NCBI GenBank assembly: GCA_022711175.1
Contig: JAKLFM010000019.1
Coordinates: forward strand, 1 to 49,808
Direction of reading: 5' to 3'
DNA from: Bacteroidota bacterium
Lineage (GTDB): Bacteria; Bacteroidota; Bacteroidia; Bacteroidales; UBA4417
Length of the DNA: 49,808 nucleotides
The stretch's first letter is position 1; the number at the start of each line of letters is the position of its first letter. Of the stretch, positions 14,592-23,539 are shown one piece after another. The notes below the pieces were generated by a model. It made no database searches and was not told the DNA's origin. It worked only from the letters and a program-made list of their open reading frames with translations. The position numbers and the translations under genes are program-made.

Positions 14592-16070
14592 TTATCCCTG
14601 CGACGCCGGCAATGTGTCGAGGCAGCCTTGAACTTTTGTCAGCGAATCTTCGCTCTCGGTCAGTACATAGAGTTTGTCGCCGTTTTCGAGCACTGTTGAA
14701 CCCGTTGGTACAAGATACTTGCCATCCCGCTTAATAAAGGAGATGATGCTAGTTTTCGGCAGCCCGAGATGGACAATCTGTTTACCGATACTGGTACATC
14801 CTTCGGGAATAACGATTTCGGTGAGATTGCTTTTAATGCTGTCAGTAAGTTCAAGGTCTGAGAGGGTCCTTTGCTTGAGTTTGGCAGGGAGTGCAACATG
14901 TAAATACTTCGCGACTGCAGGGAGGGTTGTTCCCTGGATCAGTACTGACGTCAATGAAATGAAAAACACCATGTTAAAGATCGTTCCAGCCTTTTCGGCG
15001 CCGGCAAGCAAAGGGTAGGTTGCAAACACAATAGGAACTGCGCCGCGCAGCCCAACCCACGAAATAAACCACCGGTGCCTCTGCTGTACTTTAAATGGCG
15101 TGAGCGTAATAAATACACTCAAAGGCCTGGCTACCAGTATGAGGAAAACTGAAATGATCAGGCCGATACCAATAAATGGTACAATGTGGCTGGGAAAAAC
15201 CAAAAGTCCGAGCGTAAGAAAAAGCACGATCTGCATCAACCAGGCAAAGCTGTCGAACGACTTAAGAATCTTCTTTTTGTGTATCAGTTCATGGTTTCCT
15301 ATGATCAGGGCACTGATGTATATTGCAAGGAAGCCGTTTCCGCCAATGAAATCGGTAAACGAAAAGCTGAAAAACATAACGGCTATCACCAGCACAATGT
15401 ACAAGCCTTCGTAATCAAGTCTGACTTTGTTAATAACAAATGCCCCGAGTTTCCCTATAACAGCACCCATGATTCCGCCCAGCAGAAATTGCTGCAGGAA
15501 CATCGGAACGGCATTTGCGATACTTGCATCCTGCTGTGTTACAAGTCCTGTGAATATGATGGTGAGTATATATGCCATCGGGTCATTGCTGCCGCTCTCA
15601 AATTCAAGAACAGGCCTGAGGTTTCCTTTTAACGCCAGGTTTTTTGACCGTAATATGGAGAAAACTGCAGCAGAGTCGGTAGAGGAGACGATAGACCCAA
15701 GCAGCAGCCCTTCGTAAATGGTAAAATCGGTGACCGCCCAAACAAAAACGCCCACCGCTAAGGCTGTGATAAGCACACCGACGGTTGACAGCGTTATACC
15801 CTGCCACATCACCGGTTTGATGGATTGCCAGTCGGTGTCGAGCCCTCCCGAAAAGAGAATGAAGTTGAGCGCTACAATTCCGATGAATTGTGCCGTTCCG
15901 GGGTTGTCGAACATGATTCCCCCGACTCCTTCGGAGCCGGCCAGCATGCCAATGGTAATAAACAGCACCAGCACCGGTACCCCGAACCTGACTGAGGTCT
16001 TACCGGCAAACAGCGAGCTGAAAAGCAGAATTGATCCTATCAGGAGTATATTTTCAGTGGTAAGGGTCAT
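14592..16070 (-). CDS. Potassium/proton antiporter, NhaP2/CvrA type
   Basis: A 492-residue inner-membrane cation:proton antiporter of the CPA1 group. About twelve hydrophobic helices span residues 1-385, including the ion-path motifs LFSGGLDTDW and SSTDSAAVFSILR and the later LEFESGSNDPMAYIL, typical of NhaP2/CvrA. A cytosolic RCK_C (TrkA-C) domain occupies ~400-485 (IVIPEGCTSIGKQIVHLGLP, SFIKRDGKYLVPTGSTVLENGDKLYVL in shorter pieces), suggesting regulation by a nucleotide or divalent ligand. It probably extrudes K+ in exchange for protons. Transcription starts from a TATCTTTG promoter at 16093-16100. Confidence 0.92.
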   Translation of the reverse strand: MTLTTENILLIGSILLFSSLFAGKTSVRFGVPVLVLFITIGMLAGSEGVGGIMFDNPGTAQFIGIVALNFILFSGGLDTDWQSIKPVMWQGITLSTVGVLITALAVGVFVWAVTDFTIYEGLLLGSIVSSTDSAAVFSILRSKNLALKGNLRPVLEFESGSNDPMAYILTIIFTGLVTQQDASIANAVPMFLQQFLLGGIMGAVIGKLGAFVINKVRLDYEGLYIVLVIAVMFFSFSFTDFIGGNGFLAIYISALIIGNHELIHKKKILKSFDSFAWLMQIVLFLTLGLLVFPSHIVPFIGIGLIISVFLILVARPLSVFITLTPFKVQQRHRWFISWVGLRGAVPIVFATYPLLAGAEKAGTIFNMVFFISLTSVLIQGTTLPAVAKYLHVALPAKLKQRTLSDLELTDSIKSNLTEIVIPEGCTSIGKQIVHLGLPKTSIISFIKRDGKYLVPTGSTVLENGDKLYVLTESEDSLTKVQGCLDTLPASQG

Positions 16071-16092
16071 AGAGTCCGGGCTACAGGATTTT

Positions 16093-16100
16093 CAAAGATA
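16093..16100 (-). promoter_or_regulatory. Predicted -7 promoter element for the antiporter
   Basis: Minus strand TATCTTTG (TAnnTTTG), 22 bases before the ATG at 16070. Confidence 0.6.
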
Positions 16101-16128
16101 ATAAAGTGATCCGAAACTTCTGAAGTTA

Positions 16129-16151
16129 ATGTTACCGAAATGCAGTAACAT
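16129..16151. repeat. Perfect inverted repeat between antiporter and BNR gene
   Basis: ATGTTAC (16129-16135) and GTAACAT (16145-16151), 9-base loop, 2 bases after the BNR gene stop on the minus strand. No T run follows on either strand, so it may be an mRNA-end hairpin or an operator for the antiporter promoter. Confidence 0.5.
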
Positions 16152-16153
16152 AG

Positions 16154-17206
16154 TCATCGGATCAGTGAAGCATTGAGCATAACATGCCTGATGGACTTGC
16201 GTTTCCAGGTATAGGTGATGTGAATGTAGCCATCGCCGGTTTGAATAATGGCAGGGTAGGAGAATTCACCGGGGCCGGTTTCGAGGTCGGCAACTTTTTT
16301 CCATTTTTTCCCATTCTTCGAAATTGCCAGGCTGAGTGGCGACCTGTCGCCGGTCCACCTGCCGGTTGGAACGGTTGTCGGATTATAAACAAGCAGATGC
16401 CTGCCATCAGCCAATGTAATGGCATCAATTCCCGAGTTGGGATTTGGCAATCGGGTGGCTCTTAACGGCGACCAGGTCATTCCGCCATCATTCGACCATG
16501 TTTCGCCGATTATATTCTTACGTGTCCGGCAAAGTGCCTGCAACGTGCCGTTTTTGTGGATAAGAATAGCCGGCTGAATGGCGCTGAGGCTGTCAGGATC
16601 GGGCACATAAGCGCTTCGGCTCCAGGTATTTCCGAAATCTGAAGTACGTTCAAAATATACCTGCCATGTACCTTTTTCGCTGCTCGAGGGGCAAAGCAAA
16701 CTGCTGTCAGCAAGCAGGATGGCCTTGTTTCTTACCGGACCGAGAATTCCATCGGGTAACCTGACAGGTTTCTCCCATGTTTGGCCATTGTCGGTTGAAA
16801 GCATCATCATTCCCCACCATGATACAGGATCGGGGCCAACTTTGTAAAACAGTAAAAGTCTGCCGGAGCCGGCATAAAAAAGCACAGGATTCCAGCAGGC
16901 ATACCTGTTGCCGTCGGTGCTGATGCCGATTGAAACTTCGACAGGATCGGTCCATTTGCCGTTTTTGCACAAGCACAGCCAGATACCCACATCAGGATTC
17001 TTCTCAGCCGTACCGGCAAAAAATGCTACCGCCACGCCTTCGGCTGTTTCGGCAATGGTTGAAGCATGACATTCGGCAAACGGAGCATTTTGAAAAATGT
17101 TCTCAGTTTGAATAACGCAACGCTTGCCTGTTTCCTGGGCAAATAGATGCTGGCAGACTAAAGCGGAGAAGCAGAGCAGCAATAATTTCGGCAACTTACA
17201 ATTCAT
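16154..17206 (-). CDS. Secreted BNR-repeat hydrolase (annotated sialidase family)
   Basis: A 350-residue exported six-bladed propeller protein (BNR_2/sialidase superfamily). The ATG at 17204-17206 starts a proper signal peptide (MNCKLPKLLLLCFSALVCQHLFA); longer open frame upstream is ignored. Asp-box repeats: STDNGQTW, TSDFGNTW, SNDGGMTW and a degenerate ISKNGKKW. The N-terminal strand reads FAECHASTIAE followed by NPDVGIWL, the pattern of the BNR_2 group, and not the FRIP motif of classical sialidases, so sialic acid release is doubtful. It is divergent from the arabinose operon across an intergenic region with an operator, so action on arabinose-rich plant polysaccharide is a reasonable alternative. 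Confidence 0.82.
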   Translation of the reverse strand: MNCKLPKLLLLCFSALVCQHLFAQETGKRCVIQTENIFQNAPFAECHASTIAETAEGVAVAFFAGTAEKNPDVGIWLCLCKNGKWTDPVEVSIGISTDGNRYACWNPVLFYAGSGRLLLFYKVGPDPVSWWGMMMLSTDNGQTWEKPVRLPDGILGPVRNKAILLADSSLLCPSSSEKGTWQVYFERTSDFGNTWSRSAYVPDPDSLSAIQPAILIHKNGTLQALCRTRKNIIGETWSNDGGMTWSPLRATRLPNPNSGIDAITLADGRHLLVYNPTTVPTGRWTGDRSPLSLAISKNGKKWKKVADLETGPGEFSYPAIIQTGDGYIHITYTWKRKSIRHVMLNASLIR

Positions 17207-17332
17207 TTCAGAAAGATGGATTTCGCACGATGAAGATAGAATGAAATACGATTGTAAAACACACCGCGATACGACTTCAATGAATTGCCGCCCCGCAAGT
17301 CGCTGATTTGCCCGATTTTTTTTAATAATGTG

Positions 17333-17361
17333 TTGAAGTGTATAGTTTACACTTATATTTG
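17333..17361 (+). promoter_or_regulatory. Predicted promoter of the arabinose operon
   Basis: TTG at 17333-17335 and consensus -7 TATATTTG at 17354-17361, spacer 18 bases. Predicted start near 17368, giving a leader of about 140 bases. Confidence 0.65.
17336..17354. promoter_or_regulatory. Candidate arabinose repressor operator
   Basis: Perfect inverted repeat AAGTGTA (17336-17342), 5-base spacer, TACACTT (17348-17354), filling exactly the space between the -33 TTG and the -7 element. A protein bound here should block polymerase. The cognate regulator gene is not in the window. Confidence 0.65.
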
Positions 17362-17509
17362 TGTATCGCAACGTGAATCTTCATACACCATAAAAGCAGA
17401 AGGGCAGCCCAATACGTTAATGATCCGGATGATTTAGCTGATATTGGGTTATAAGTTAGTAACTGTCAGACCAATAAAAATACACATTTCTTAAAATACG
17501 CATTAAACC

Positions 17510-19084
17510 ATGCAAAACCTGGCTAAATTTCTTGCAACAGCATTTATCTGTCTAATCCTTGTGAATTTCTCCCGGGCACAGGAAAACATAGTAACGCTGC
17601 AACCTGCCAAAGCGAAAACCGTCATCAATAAAAACATTTACGGCCATTTTGCCGAGCATCTAGGCCATTGCATTTACGAAGGCATATGGGTTGGAGAGAA
17701 CTCAGCTATTCCCAATGTCCGCGGTATCCGCACCGATGTGGTAACTGCGCTGCGCGAAATGGCGATACCTAACCTTCGCTGGCCCGGCGGATGCTTTGCC
17801 GATGAATATCACTGGAAAAACGGCATTGGCCCGAGTGAGAAACGTCCCACCATGATCAATACGAACTGGGGCGGTGTGACCGAAGATAACAGCTTCGGTA
17901 CCAATGAGTTTCTCGACCTGTGCGAACAACTTGGCTGCGAACCGGTAATTACCGGTAATGTTGGCAGCGGCACAGTTGAGGAAATGTCGCAGTGGGTGGA
18001 ATATGTCAATTCCGACAACATCAGCCCGATGACCGACCTGCGAAAAGCCAATGGACGACAAACAGCCTGGAAGGTGAAGTTCTGGGGTTTGGGCAACGAA
18101 TCATGGGGCTGCGGTGGCTCTATGAGCCCCGAATTCTACTTCGACCAGCTGATGCGTTACTCGAATTTTGCCCGTGATTATGGCGACAACAGGCTGTATC
18201 GCGTTGCGGTGGGACCCAATGTTGACGATTACAACTGGACTGAAACAATGATGCGCCTGTGGTCAAAAAAATCACCCTGGGATCAGCGACTTATGAACGG
18301 ACTTTCGCTGCATTACTACACACTTTGCAACGGCTGGGGCGACAAAGGTTCTGCCACTGCTTTCAATGAAAAAGACTGGTTCTCAACACTTCGGGCAACC
18401 GGCCGTATGGATGAACTTATCAATAAACACCTTGCCATAATGGATAAGTATGATCCTGAGCATAAGGTCGGGCTGGTGGTCGATGAATGGGGTAACTGGT
18501 TCGATGTGGAACCAGGTACCAACCCTGGTTTTCTGTTCCAGCAAAACACCCTGCGCGATGCTTTGGTTGCAGGTATCAACCTGAATATTTTCAACAACCA
18601 TGCCGACCGCATTGTTATGGCTAACATTGCCCAGATGGTGAACGTGCTGCAGTCAATGATTCTTACCAGAAAAGAACAGATGGTGCTTACACCTACCTAC
18701 CACGTTTTCAAAATGTATAAGGTTCACCAGGGAGGCACCCTTATCCCAATCACATTATCATGCCGCGATTACACCGTTGACGGCGAATCACTCCCTTCGA
18801 TCAGTGTGTCGGCTTCAAAAGATACATCAGGCAAAATGCACGTAACCCTTGTCAACCTCGATCCCAACTCCGAAAATTCAGTTACCGTAAACATGGGTAT
18901 TAACCAGAATGTTGCAGTAAGCGGCGAAGTGATAACCTCAAAAAATATGAATGACTACAACGATTTCGGCCAGGTTCCAAAAGTGGTCGCAGCGAAATTT
19001 GACAAATTTAAAGTGAGCAACGGACAATTGGTCGTTGCATTGCCCTCAAAATCAGTAGTTTGCCTGGAGATTGCTGCCAAATAG
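17510..19084 (+). CDS. Alpha-L-arabinofuranosidase, GH51
   Basis: A 524-residue exported glycoside hydrolase family 51 enzyme that removes terminal alpha-L-arabinofuranosyl units from arabinan or arabinoxylan. Signal peptide to about residue 23 (NFSRA-QE). The (beta/alpha)8 barrel shows [26 protein letters not shown], the acid/base Glu197 in WGLGNESWG and the nucleophile Glu326 in VVDEWGNW; the C-terminal ~140 residues form the usual beta-sandwich. First gene of a five-gene operon whose remaining members turn arabinose into pentose-phosphate intermediates. The signal peptide places it in the periplasm or beyond, so arabinose must then be imported by a transporter not encoded here. Confidence 0.93.
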   Translation: MQNLAKFLATAFICLILVNFSRAQENIVTLQPAKAKTVINKNIYGHFAEHLGHCIYEGIWVGENSAIPNVRGIRTDVVTALREMAIPNLRWPGGCFADEYHWKNGIGPSEKRPTMINTNWGGVTEDNSFGTNEFLDLCEQLGCEPVITGNVGSGTVEEMSQWVEYVNSDNISPMTDLRKANGRQTAWKVKFWGLGNESWGCGGSMSPEFYFDQLMRYSNFARDYGDNRLYRVAVGPNVDDYNWTETMMRLWSKKSPWDQRLMNGLSLHYYTLCNGWGDKGSATAFNEKDWFSTLRATGRMDELINKHLAIMDKYDPEHKVGLVVDEWGNWFDVEPGTNPGFLFQQNTLRDALVAGINLNIFNNHADRIVMANIAQMVNVLQSMILTRKEQMVLTPTYHVFKMYKVHQGGTLIPITLSCRDYTVDGESLPSISVSASKDTSGKMHVTLVNLDPNSENSVTVNMGINQNVAVSGEVITSKNMNDYNDFGQVPKVVAAKFDKFKVSNGQLVVALPSKSVVCLEIAAK

Positions 19085-19128
19085 AGAAAGATCATCAATA
19101 AAGCCTTTAAATATAAAGAACCCATAGA

Positions 19129-20643
19129 ATGAAAGTTTTCAATAATCTGGAAGTTTGGTTTGTAACCGGGAGTCAGCATCTGTATGGCCCCGAAACATTA
19201 AAGCAGGTAGCCGAAGATTCAAAAATCATCGCAGAGGCCTTCGATCAATCAGAAGAAATACCGGTAAAAGTGGTTTTTAAACCTGTTTTAAAAACGCCCG
19301 ATGAAATAACTAAGCTCTGCAACGAAGCCAATTATGCAACAAACTGCATCGGCCTCATCACCTGGTGCCACACTTTCTCGCCATCCAAAATGTGGATCAA
19401 TGGCCTGAAAAAGCTTCAAAAACCTCTGCTCCACCTGCATACACAGTATAACCGCGACTTACCCTGGGGCGAAATTGACATGGATTTCATGAACCTGAAC
19501 CAATCCGCACACGGCGACAGGGAACATGGCTTCATCATGACACGGATGCGCCTCAACCGCAAAGTGGTGGTTGGGCATTGGAAAGATGTGCATGTGGTGA
19601 GCGACATTGCAGTTTGGACACGTGCTGCAGTTGGCTGGCATGATATACAGAATATGAAAATTGCCCGCTTTGGCGACAATATGCGCGAAGTAGCCGTTAC
19701 CGAAGGCGACAAAGTGGCCGCTCAAATTCAGTTTGGCATGTCGGTGAACGGTTATGGAGTAGGTGACCTGGTGAAGCTGGTAAACGAAGTTCCCGAGGCG
19801 GCAATTGACAGGCTCATCGAAGAGTACAACGATCTTTACCTGGTTGCTGAAGAAGGAAGGCCGGGGGCAAAATATCATGAGAATATCCGTTACCAGGCCC
19901 GGCTTGAGGCCGGTATGCGCAGTTTCCTCGAATCCGGCGGTTTCACTGCGTTTACAACCACTTTCGAAGACCTTCACGGGTTGAAACAACTGCCAGGATT
20001 AGCTTCGCAGCGGCTGATGGCTTCAGGTTACGGATTTGGTGCCGAAGGCGACTGGAAACACGCAGCCATGGTGCGCGTATGCAAAACCATGGGTAAAGGC
20101 CTCCCGGGCGGATGTTCGTTCATGGAGGATTATACTTATCATTTAGATCCCGAAGGCATGAGGGTGCTTGGCGCCCATATGCTCGAAATTTGCCCGACCA
20201 TTGGCGACGGCAAATCAAAACTGGAAGTCCACCCGTTGGGAATTGGCAACAAAGAAGCTCCTGCAAGACTGGTTTTCAATGTGTTATCAGGTCCCGCCAT
20301 CAATACAAGCCTTATTGATATGGGCAACCGTTTCAGGATGATTGTCAACTCGGTGGATTGTGTTATGCCCGAAGCCGACCTGCCTAAACTCCCTGTCGCA
20401 CGTGCCCTGTGGATTCCGCAGCCGAATCTCAAAACAGGCGCTGCTGCCTGGATTTATGCCGGAGGAGCTCACCATACAGCGTTCAGCCAGGCAATTGACG
20501 CTGATTTTATGGAGGATTTCTGCGAGATGGCCGGCATTGAATTCGTTCACATCGGCAACGATACCAACCTCTCCTCTTTCAGGAAGGAACTCAGGTGGAA
20601 CGACTTGTACTATCAGCAGGCCGGAGCGCTTAAGTTCTTGTAG
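19129..20643 (+). CDS. araA: L-arabinose isomerase
   Basis: A 504-residue cytosolic enzyme converting L-arabinose to L-ribulose. The N-terminus [20 protein letters not shown] is diagnostic, as are [15 protein letters not shown], the metal/catalytic block around [15 protein letters not shown] and [10 protein letters not shown], and the C-terminal histidine region [11 protein letters not shown]. Length matches the family (about 500). It follows the GH51 gene by 44 bases without a terminator and belongs to the same operon. Confidence 0.97.
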   Translation: MKVFNNLEVWFVTGSQHLYGPETLKQVAEDSKIIAEAFDQSEEIPVKVVFKPVLKTPDEITKLCNEANYATNCIGLITWCHTFSPSKMWINGLKKLQKPLLHLHTQYNRDLPWGEIDMDFMNLNQSAHGDREHGFIMTRMRLNRKVVVGHWKDVHVVSDIAVWTRAAVGWHDIQNMKIARFGDNMREVAVTEGDKVAAQIQFGMSVNGYGVGDLVKLVNEVPEAAIDRLIEEYNDLYLVAEEGRPGAKYHENIRYQARLEAGMRSFLESGGFTAFTTTFEDLHGLKQLPGLASQRLMASGYGFGAEGDWKHAAMVRVCKTMGKGLPGGCSFMEDYTYHLDPEGMRVLGAHMLEICPTIGDGKSKLEVHPLGIGNKEAPARLVFNVLSGPAINTSLIDMGNRFRMIVNSVDCVMPEADLPKLPVARALWIPQPNLKTGAAAWIYAGGAHHTAFSQAIDADFMEDFCEMAGIEFVHIGNDTNLSSFRKELRWNDLYYQQAGALKFL

Positions 20644-20744
20644 ATCAATTTTGTATAAGGATTGCCGGACAGTAGCAGCCGGATGAAAGTCACACGGTTC
20701 TGCCTATGCCGTTTTTTAATATATGCCGGTTCGTAAAACAATGA

Positions 20745-20752
20745 TAACTTTG
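20745..20752 (+). promoter_or_regulatory. Possible internal promoter upstream of araD
   Basis: TAACTTTG (TAnnTTTG) in the 134-base gap between araA and araD, 25 bases before the araD ATG. No clear -33. It could give extra expression of the distal genes including transketolase. Confidence 0.45.
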
Positions 20753-20777
20753 TTTAGACCTTAAATCAACGTCAGCT

Positions 20778-21464
20778 ATGCTCAACGATTTGAAACACAG
20801 GGTTTATGAAGCAAATCTCGAACTGGTAAAACGAAACCTCGTTATCTATACCTGGGGAAATGTGAGCGCCGTGAGCCGGGATGAGAAACTTATCGTGATC
20901 AAACCCAGCGGTGTAACTTACGAAAGCATGACTCCATTTGATATGGTGGTGGTGGATTTTAACGGCAACGTGGTTGACGGTAACCTGAAACCATCTTCCG
21001 ATACCCTCACACATATTGAGCTCTACAAAGCATTTAAACAGATTGGTGCAATCGTGCATACACATTCCACATACGCGGTTGCATGGGCGCAGGCATGCAG
21101 GCCAATTCCAGCTTACGGCACAACACATGCCGACCATTTTTATGGCGACATACCCTGTACACGCATTCTTACTCAGCAGGAAGTGGAGTCGGGCTATGAA
21201 AAAGAAACGGGGAAAGTAATCGTTGAAACTTTCAAAGGTATTGATCCTGTTCACATGCCGGGTGTTCTGGTAGGTAGTCACGGCCCGTTTGCATGGGGTG
21301 AAACGCCATCCAAGGCTGTGTACAATGCCGTTGTGCTCGAAGAAGTTGCCCGTATGGCCTTAATTTCGGAACAGCTGGGTGCCAAAAGCCCGGTTCCGGG
21401 GTATATTCTTGATAAGCACTTCAGCCGCAAGCATGGTAAAGATGCCTATTACGGTCAGAAATAA
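20778..21464 (+). CDS. araD: L-ribulose-5-phosphate 4-epimerase
   Basis: A 228-residue class II aldolase-fold enzyme that epimerises L-ribulose 5-phosphate to D-xylulose 5-phosphate. Zinc ligands are His94 and His96 in [10 protein letters not shown] and His168 in [11 protein letters not shown]; the phosphate-binding start GNVSAVSRD and [10 protein letters not shown] also match. Family-typical length (231 in E. coli). It sits between araA and the transketolase gene, which starts 16 bases downstream. Confidence 0.96.
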   Translation: MLNDLKHRVYEANLELVKRNLVIYTWGNVSAVSRDEKLIVIKPSGVTYESMTPFDMVVVDFNGNVVDGNLKPSSDTLTHIELYKAFKQIGAIVHTHSTYAVAWAQACRPIPAYGTTHADHFYGDIPCTRILTQQEVESGYEKETGKVIVETFKGIDPVHMPGVLVGSHGPFAWGETPSKAVYNAVVLEEVARMALISEQLGAKSPVPGYILDKHFSRKHGKDAYYGQK

Positions 21465-21480
21465 CGAATGATCATTTCTT

Positions 21481-23526
21481 ATGGACGAAAAAACAATCAA
21501 TAAAGCTGCCGACAACATCAGGATACTGGCTGCAGCCATGGTAGAAAAAGCCAAATCAGGGCACCCGGGTGGTGCCATGGGCGGAGCCGATTTCATCAAT
21601 ATCCTTTTCACGGAGTTCCTTCGCAACGACCCGACTGATCCGGCATGGCATATGCGCGACCGTTTCTTCCTCGATCCCGGGCATATGTCGCCTATGTTGT
21701 ATGCCGTATTGGCCTTGTCAGGAAATTATTCAACCGACGAACTGAAGAACTTCCGCCAATGGGGCAGCCCCACACCCGGTCATCCTGAACTGGATGTAGT
21801 CCGCGGTGTTGAAAATACTTCGGGGCCGCTGGGCCAGGGCCATGCCATGGCTGTGGGCGCCGCTATTGCCGAACGGTTTCTCTGCGCCCGCTTTGGCGAC
21901 TGGATGGCACACAAGACCTACGCATACATTTCCGACGGCGGCATACAGGAAGAAATTTCGCAGGCTGCCGGACGCATTGCCGGTTTCCTTGGGCTACATA
22001 ACCTTATCATGTTCTTCGATTCGAACGATATACAGCTCTCAACTGAAACGAAAGTAGTGACAGGCGAGGATACTGCAAAGAAATATGAAGCCTGGGGATG
22101 GAAGGTGCTGACAATCAATGGTAACGATGCGTCGGAAATTCGGAAAGCTCTTACTGAAGCCAATGGCGAAACCGACAAACCCACCCTGATCATTGGTAAG
22201 ACCATCATGGGGAAGGGAGCTTTAAAAGCTGACGGTTCGAGTTTCGAACGTACATGTGCCACACATGGTATGCCATTGGGTGAGGCCGGAGCTTCCTTCG
22301 AAAAGACCATCGAAAACCTTGGCGGTGACCCGCAGAATCCATTTGTGATATTTCCTGAAGTAGCCGAACTCTATGCTAAAACCAGGGAAAAGAACAAAGC
22401 GCTGGCATCATTTCGCAAAACGCAGCAGCATGAATGGAAACATAAGTATCCCGAGCTTTCGGCCAGGCTCAATTCCTATCTGAAAGGAGAACTTCCCGAC
22501 CTGAATTTTGAGGAAATTGCCCAGAAACCGGGCATTGCCACACGTGCCGCCTCATCTGCAGTTTTGGGTTACCTGGCTCAAAATGTCGGGAATATGATCG
22601 TATCATCTGCCGACCTCGCCAACAGCGACAAAACTGATGGTTTTCTGAAATACACCAAACCATTCACCAAGGGTGATTTTTCCGGCGCTTTTCTGCAGGC
22701 CGGTGTAAGCGAGCTCACCATGGCTGCCATCTGCAACGGCATTGCCCTGCACGGTGGTGTGATCGCTGCCTGCGCTACCTTCTTTGTTTTCAGCGATTAT
22801 ATGAAGCCTGCCATCAGGCTGTCGGCGCTCATGGGGCTGCCTGTCAAATTCATTTATTCCCACGATGCTTTCCGCGTGGGCGAGGATGGGCCGACCCATC
22901 AGCCCATTGAGCAGGAGGCACAACTGCGCCTTCTCGAAAACCTGAAAAACCATCACGGGCAAATGAGCCTTCTCGCACTGCGCCCTGCCGATGCTGCCGA
23001 AACTACGGTAGCATGGAAAATGGCTATGGAGAATACTTCAACGCCAACAGCACTCATACTGTCGAGGCAGAATATTACGGATATTCCTGCATTATCAAAT
23101 TCAACACGTTATCAGGATGCTCTCAATGCGCTGAAGGGAGCCTATGTGGCTGCTGATTGCGAAGCTATGCCCGATATTGTGCTGCTGGCAAGCGGTTCGG
23201 AGGTATCAACACTACTTGACGGAGCAAAATTGCTTACTGGACGTAACAATCTCAAAGTCAAGATAGTATCGGTGATTTCAGAAGGCCTTTTCAGGCAGCA
23301 GCCAAAAGAATATCAAAAGGAGATATTGCCATGCGGAGTTCCGAGGTTCGGACTCACAGCCGGTTTGCACGTCACTTTGGCGGGACTGGTCGGTTCGAAA
23401 GGGAAAGTTTGGGGACTCGATCATTTTGGGTATTCGGCCCCGGCCAAAATTCTTGACGAAAAATTTGGCTTTACTGCCGAAAATGTTTATAACCAGGTAA
23501 TTGCATTTCTGGAAGAGTTAAAATAA
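21481..23526 (+). CDS. tkt: Transketolase
   Basis: A 681-residue thiamine-diphosphate transketolase joining the arabinose product xylulose 5-phosphate to the non-oxidative pentose phosphate pathway. The N-terminal domain carries KSGHPGGAMGGADF and GPLGQGHAMAVGAA; the diphosphate/metal motif reads SDGGIQEEISQ and FFDSNDIQ where most transketolases have GDGxxxEGIS and Y/FDxNxI, so the first Gly is Ser. The pyrimidine domain has SADLANSDKT and FSDYMKPAIRLSAL, then HDAFRVGEDGPTHQPIEQ. All catalytic His positions appear kept. Encoded inside the operon between araD and araB, it is probably an arabinose-dedicated copy besides a housekeeping enzyme elsewhere. Confidence 0.95.
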   Translation: MDEKTINKAADNIRILAAAMVEKAKSGHPGGAMGGADFINILFTEFLRNDPTDPAWHMRDRFFLDPGHMSPMLYAVLALSGNYSTDELKNFRQWGSPTPGHPELDVVRGVENTSGPLGQGHAMAVGAAIAERFLCARFGDWMAHKTYAYISDGGIQEEISQAAGRIAGFLGLHNLIMFFDSNDIQLSTETKVVTGEDTAKKYEAWGWKVLTINGNDASEIRKALTEANGETDKPTLIIGKTIMGKGALKADGSSFERTCATHGMPLGEAGASFEKTIENLGGDPQNPFVIFPEVAELYAKTREKNKALASFRKTQQHEWKHKYPELSARLNSYLKGELPDLNFEEIAQKPGIATRAASSAVLGYLAQNVGNMIVSSADLANSDKTDGFLKYTKPFTKGDFSGAFLQAGVSELTMAAICNGIALHGGVIAACATFFVFSDYMKPAIRLSALMGLPVKFIYSHDAFRVGEDGPTHQPIEQEAQLRLLENLKNHHGQMSLLALRPADAAETTVAWKMAMENTSTPTALILSRQNITDIPALSNSTRYQDALNALKGAYVAADCEAMPDIVLLASGSEVSTLLDGAKLLTGRNNLKVKIVSVISEGLFRQQPKEYQKEILPCGVPRFGLTAGLHVTLAGLVGSKGKVWGLDHFGYSAPAKILDEKFGFTAENVYNQVIAFLEELK

Positions 23527-23539
23527 GACCAACGAGATC

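Larger units (their letters stand above)
17207..17509. other. Divergent control region and leader of the arabinose operon
   Basis: 303 bases between the BNR gene and the GH51 gene. It holds the operator and promoter listed separately, and a predicted ~140-base leader before the GH51 ATG. Within the leader, CCCAATA (17408-17414) pairs with TATTGGG (17442-17448), and GTGTAT/ATACAC half-sites lie just after the -7 element. No gene seen. Confidence 0.6.

Noticed and set aside
19459..19989. 176-residue minus-strand open frame
   Set aside because: Antisense to araA; reflects codon bias in a highly conserved gene.
20690..20730. Possible terminator between araA and araD
   Set aside because: ACGG and CCGT flank an 11-base gap before a T run, but a four-base stem is too weak to call.
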